Shown piece by piece: positions 14,313-16,205 of a stretch of 16,205 bases of DNA. The position numbers were made by a program, and so were the translations under genes. Location of the stretch: assembly GCA_041688215.1 (NCBI GenBank), contig JBDNIO010000074.1, positions 1 to 16,205 of the forward strand. Direction: 5' to 3'. How positions within the stretch are numbered: position 1 is the first letter of the stretch; each line of letters starts with the position of its first letter. This DNA comes from JBDNIO01 sp041688215. GTDB lineage: Bacteria; Pseudomonadota; Gammaproteobacteria; Nevskiales; Salinisphaeraceae. Under the pieces are notes generated by a model. That model made no database searches and was not told the origin of the DNA. It worked only from the letters and a program-made list of their open reading frames with translations.

Positions 14313-15035
14313 TCAGCTTAGCTGCTGTTGGCGACAACCCGTTTCGTCGCAAACCAGAACGCCGCCCTGGTTATCGTGCCAGTCCGGCAGTACAAAACGC
14401 TCGCCGCGCGCATGACCCAGGTCAACATCGTGCACTTGCGGGCGATGCGTATGGCCGTGGATCAGGCGCATGGCGCCGTGCTGGTGCATGAATTCACGCA
14501 CGGCGTTTTCGTTAACATCCATGATTTCGTCAGACAGGTTGCGCGTATTGGATTTACTCCGCGCGCGCGCCCCGCGGGCAATCTGGCGGCGAACAAACTT
14601 GGGTAATTTGAGCATGCGCCGGTGCCACGCGGGGTCGCTGTATCTGGCCCGGAATTTCTGCTGTTCAATATCGTCTGTGCACAGCACATCGCCGTGCGTC
14701 AGCAGGGTGGGGGTGCCGTACTGGTCGATCAGAAGAGGATCGACCAGGATTCGCAAACCGGCTGCGCGTGCGAATGCCGGGCCCACTGCAAAATCACGGT
14801 TTCCGCGCATGAAAAAAACACGCACGCCTGACACGGAAAGCGTATGCAGCGCGTTTACGCTTTCAATATGTTCGGCTAATGAGCCGTCGTCGCCTATCCA
14901 GTATTCAAACAGGTCGCCGAGTATGTAAAGCGCCTGCGCCTCGCGTGCAAAACCGTTCAGGTAGCGGTGGAAAACTGCTACCAGGTCTGGCCGCGAGGGC
15001 TGTAGATGCAGGTCGGCGATGAAGTGCGTTGCCAC
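14313..15035 (-). CDS. lpxH: UDP-2,3-diacylglucosamine diphosphatase LpxH
   Basis: Lipid A pathway hydrolase converting UDP-2,3-diacylglucosamine to lipid X at the inner membrane, with Mn2+. The 240-residue calcineurin-like protein keeps the metal ligands D8, H10, D41 (GDLFEYWIGDD), N79 (GNRD), H114 (THGD), H195 and H197 (GHTHRP) at the same numbering as E. coli LpxH, which supports the chosen N-terminus. The start is GTG at 15035. A MITE-like element begins only 4-5 bases upstream, and the nearest Shine-Dalgarno-like AGGG, 9 nt from the GTG, lies inside the element's terminal repeat. The gene is otherwise third in a dusA-ppiA-lpxH operon. The coding region is intact. Confidence 0.95.
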   Translation of the reverse strand: MATHFIADLHLQPSRPDLVAVFHRYLNGFAREAQALYILGDLFEYWIGDDGSLAEHIESVNALHTLSVSGVRVFFMRGNRDFAVGPAFARAAGLRILVDPLLIDQYGTPTLLTHGDVLCTDDIEQQKFRARYSDPAWHRRMLKLPKFVRRQIARGARARSKSNTRNLSDEIMDVNENAVREFMHQHGAMRLIHGHTHRPQVHDVDLGHARGERFVLPDWHDNQGGVLVCDETGCRQQQLS

Positions 15036-15039
15036 GGGC

Positions 15040-15238
15040 TAGTGCCCTGTCCGATTAAACCGTTTAATTATTTCGGCGCTTTTTCGCGTCTGGCGGCGTC
15101 GCGGATCGTCGCAATAGCTACGGCCCTTAAATATTGCTGGGCTCCTCACCGCGCCTTGCCCGAGCATCGCGAGCTGAGCTTCGCGAACACGAAAAATCAC
15201 TCGAACTTTCTTCAACTTATTAACCGGACAGGACACTA
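15040..15238. mobile_element. MITE-like element with terminal inverted repeats, TA-flanked
   Basis: A non-autonomous element of about 199 bp. The left end is TAGTGCCCTGTCCGATTAA (15040-15058); the right end, on the other strand, is TAGTGTCCTGTCCGGTTAA (15238-15220), with 2 mismatches in 19. TA occurs at both outer borders, as expected for TA target duplication by IS630/Tc1-mariner-type transposases. There is no transposase gene. Inside the left end is a perfect dyad, ATTAAAC-C-GTTTAAT (15054-15068). Both strands carry a 65-codon open frame running from a GTG in one terminal repeat to a TAG in the other, which I regard as non-coding. The element separates ppiA from lpxH. The family assignment is inference; the repeats are directly visible. 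Confidence 0.85.
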
Positions 15239-15242
15239 GGCT

Positions 15243-15809
15243 TTACTTCACAACCTCGGCACTTTCGATAACGGCGGTTTCCTGCGGTACTTCAGACGGG
15301 AAGGGGCCGGCGGGGCCGGTCTGTATCGCGGCAATTTTATCAACCACGTCCATGCCTTCCACCACTTTGCCGTATACGGCATAGCCCCACTGGCCATTGC
15401 GGTAATTCAGGGACGCATTATCGGAAAGGTTAATGAAGAACTGGGTGCTAGCTGAATGTGGATCGCTGGTGCGCGCCATGGACAGGGTGCCGCGATCGTT
15501 ATCGAGCTCGTTGTCTGATTCGTTCTGGATCGGCGCTTTGGTTTGCTTGCGCTCATAATCTTCGGTGAAGCCGCCGCCCTGAATAACAAACCCGGGAATC
15601 ACGCGGTGGAAAATCACCCCGTCGTAAAAGCCATCCTCAACATAGCTTTTGAAGTTTTCGACCGTTTTCGGCGCATTGCCATCGAATAATTCGATTTTTA
15701 TGTCGCCAAGATTTGTGTGCATTACAACCATGGGTGCCTCGATTTGAGCCTGGCCGGCAAACGGCAGGCAAGCTAGTGCCAGAGTGGCAAGAAGGGGTCT
15801 AAATTTCAT
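15243..15809 (-). CDS. ppiA: periplasmic peptidyl-prolyl cis-trans isomerase (cyclophilin A type)
   Basis: Catalyses proline isomerisation in folding secreted proteins. The 188-residue protein has a signal peptide (MKFRPLLATLALACLPFAGQA, cleavage about residue 21) and then a complete cyclophilin domain: the catalytic-Arg motif FHRVIPGFVIQGGGF, the MARTSDPHSASTQFFINLSD core and GYAVYGKVVEGMDVVDKI. The signal peptide and closeness to E. coli PpiA (190 residues) favour ppiA, whereas the lpxH neighbour in E. coli is the cytoplasmic PpiB. The ATG overlaps the dusA stop as TGATG, with GAGGTG as ribosome-binding site inside dusA, so translation is coupled. A mobile element begins 4 bp after its stop. 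Confidence 0.92.
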   Translation of the reverse strand: MKFRPLLATLALACLPFAGQAQIEAPMVVMHTNLGDIKIELFDGNAPKTVENFKSYVEDGFYDGVIFHRVIPGFVIQGGGFTEDYERKQTKAPIQNESDNELDNDRGTLSMARTSDPHSASTQFFINLSDNASLNYRNGQWGYAVYGKVVEGMDVVDKIAAIQTGPAGPFPSEVPQETAVIESAEVVK

Positions 15810-16205
15810 CAGGCCACCTCGGAATGTGACTGTTGGGGAATTTCCGCAAGTGCGGCGTGTATAACTTCACATCCCGCGCCCGGTTTGCGCGCGCGCGTGC
15901 TAAGCACCTGCCGCCAGCGGCGTCCGCCGGGCTGGGCATGGAACAGGCCAAGAATGTGACGCGTGATGGTAGGCAGTGTGTCGCCGGCGCGCAAGCGTTC
16001 TTCGGTGTAGGGCAAGAATGCTTCAACTACTTCGTGGCGGCTGCGCGCGGGGCGGGAATCGTTGTAAAACTGCGCGTCCACGTCCGCCAGAAGATAGGGA
16101 TTACGGTAAGCCGCGCGGCCGAGCATAACGCCATCTACGTGCTGGCTATGTGCTTTTGCGCTGGCCAGTTCTTCAATGCCGCCGTTGATCAGAATTTTCA
16201 GTTGC
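15809..16205 (-). CDS. dusA: tRNA-dihydrouridine(20/20a) synthase DusA (C-terminal part)
   Basis: FMN-dependent enzyme reducing U20/U20a in the tRNA D-loop. The visible ~131 C-terminal residues begin QLKILINGGIEEL and include HVDGVMLGRAAYRNPYLLADVD, the FMN-phosphate-binding end of the TIM barrel, then the helical RNA-binding domain (TRHILGLFHAQPGGRRWRQVL). The GRAAYRNPYLLADVD version is typical of DusA rather than DusB or DusC. The frame remains open to the window edge, so the start is outside. The stop TGA overlaps the ppiA start. Confidence 0.93.
   Translation of the reverse strand, partial: QLKILINGGIEELASAKAHSQHVDGVMLGRAAYRNPYLLADVDAQFYNDSRPARSRHEVVEAFLPYTEERLRAGDTLPTITRHILGLFHAQPGGRRWRQVLSTRARKPGAGCEVIHAALAEIPQQSHSEVA

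Noticed and set aside
15006..15239. Open frames on both strands across the MITE
   Set aside because: They begin and end in the terminal repeats and have no domain similarity I recognise; treated as properties of the element.

Overview
The window is chromosomal DNA from a GC-rich gammaproteobacterium. Every confidently identified protein resembles its gammaproteobacterial counterpart (FtsK, LolA, RarA, SerS, CysB, CysG, ParE, LpxH, PpiA, DusA). The gene order ftsK-lolA-rarA-serS-(...)-cysG-(...)-yccA-like recalls the Pseudomonas arrangement. I cannot name a genus. The region is mostly housekeeping, and I see no phage, CRISPR, toxin-antitoxin or defence island.

Layout. 1-4574 (+): the 3' part of ftsK, then lolA, a VanZ-like membrane protein and rarA, closely packed and probably cotranscribed at least from lolA. 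4575-4733: a hairpin-rich repeat, followed by serS (+) with a TATAAT box upstream. 6143-6225: a long imperfect hairpin in the convergent gap between serS and cysB. 6297-9586: a sulfur-assimilation block with cysB (-) divergent from a TauE/SafE permease (+) and cysG (+, siroheme synthase). A palindrome between cysB and the permease covers the predicted cysB start site. 9667-9764: a second long hairpin in the next convergent gap. 9822-10770 (-): a 66-residue two-helix membrane protein and a Bax-inhibitor-1/YccA family protein, separated by a terminator.

10870-11748 (+) encodes a membrane-anchored or exported DNA/RNA non-specific endonuclease with a DRGH motif. It converges, with overlapping stop codons, on an NrtS-like small membrane protein that is translationally coupled to xseB (-). 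parE (+) diverges from xseB. The right end (-) is a dusA-ppiA-lpxH operon, and a ~199-bp TA-flanked MITE-like element sits exactly in the ppiA-lpxH junction, a few bases from the stop of one gene and the start of the next.

The observations most worth following up are non-coding or concern gene order: the MITE and its effect on lpxH expression; the two short-period hairpin repeats that both occupy convergent gaps; the apparent absence of the tus (dsrEFH-like) genes between cysG and the YccA-like gene; the insertion of cysB and a permease next to cysG; and the coupling of nrtS to xseB. All are readings of sequence by eye, without database searches.
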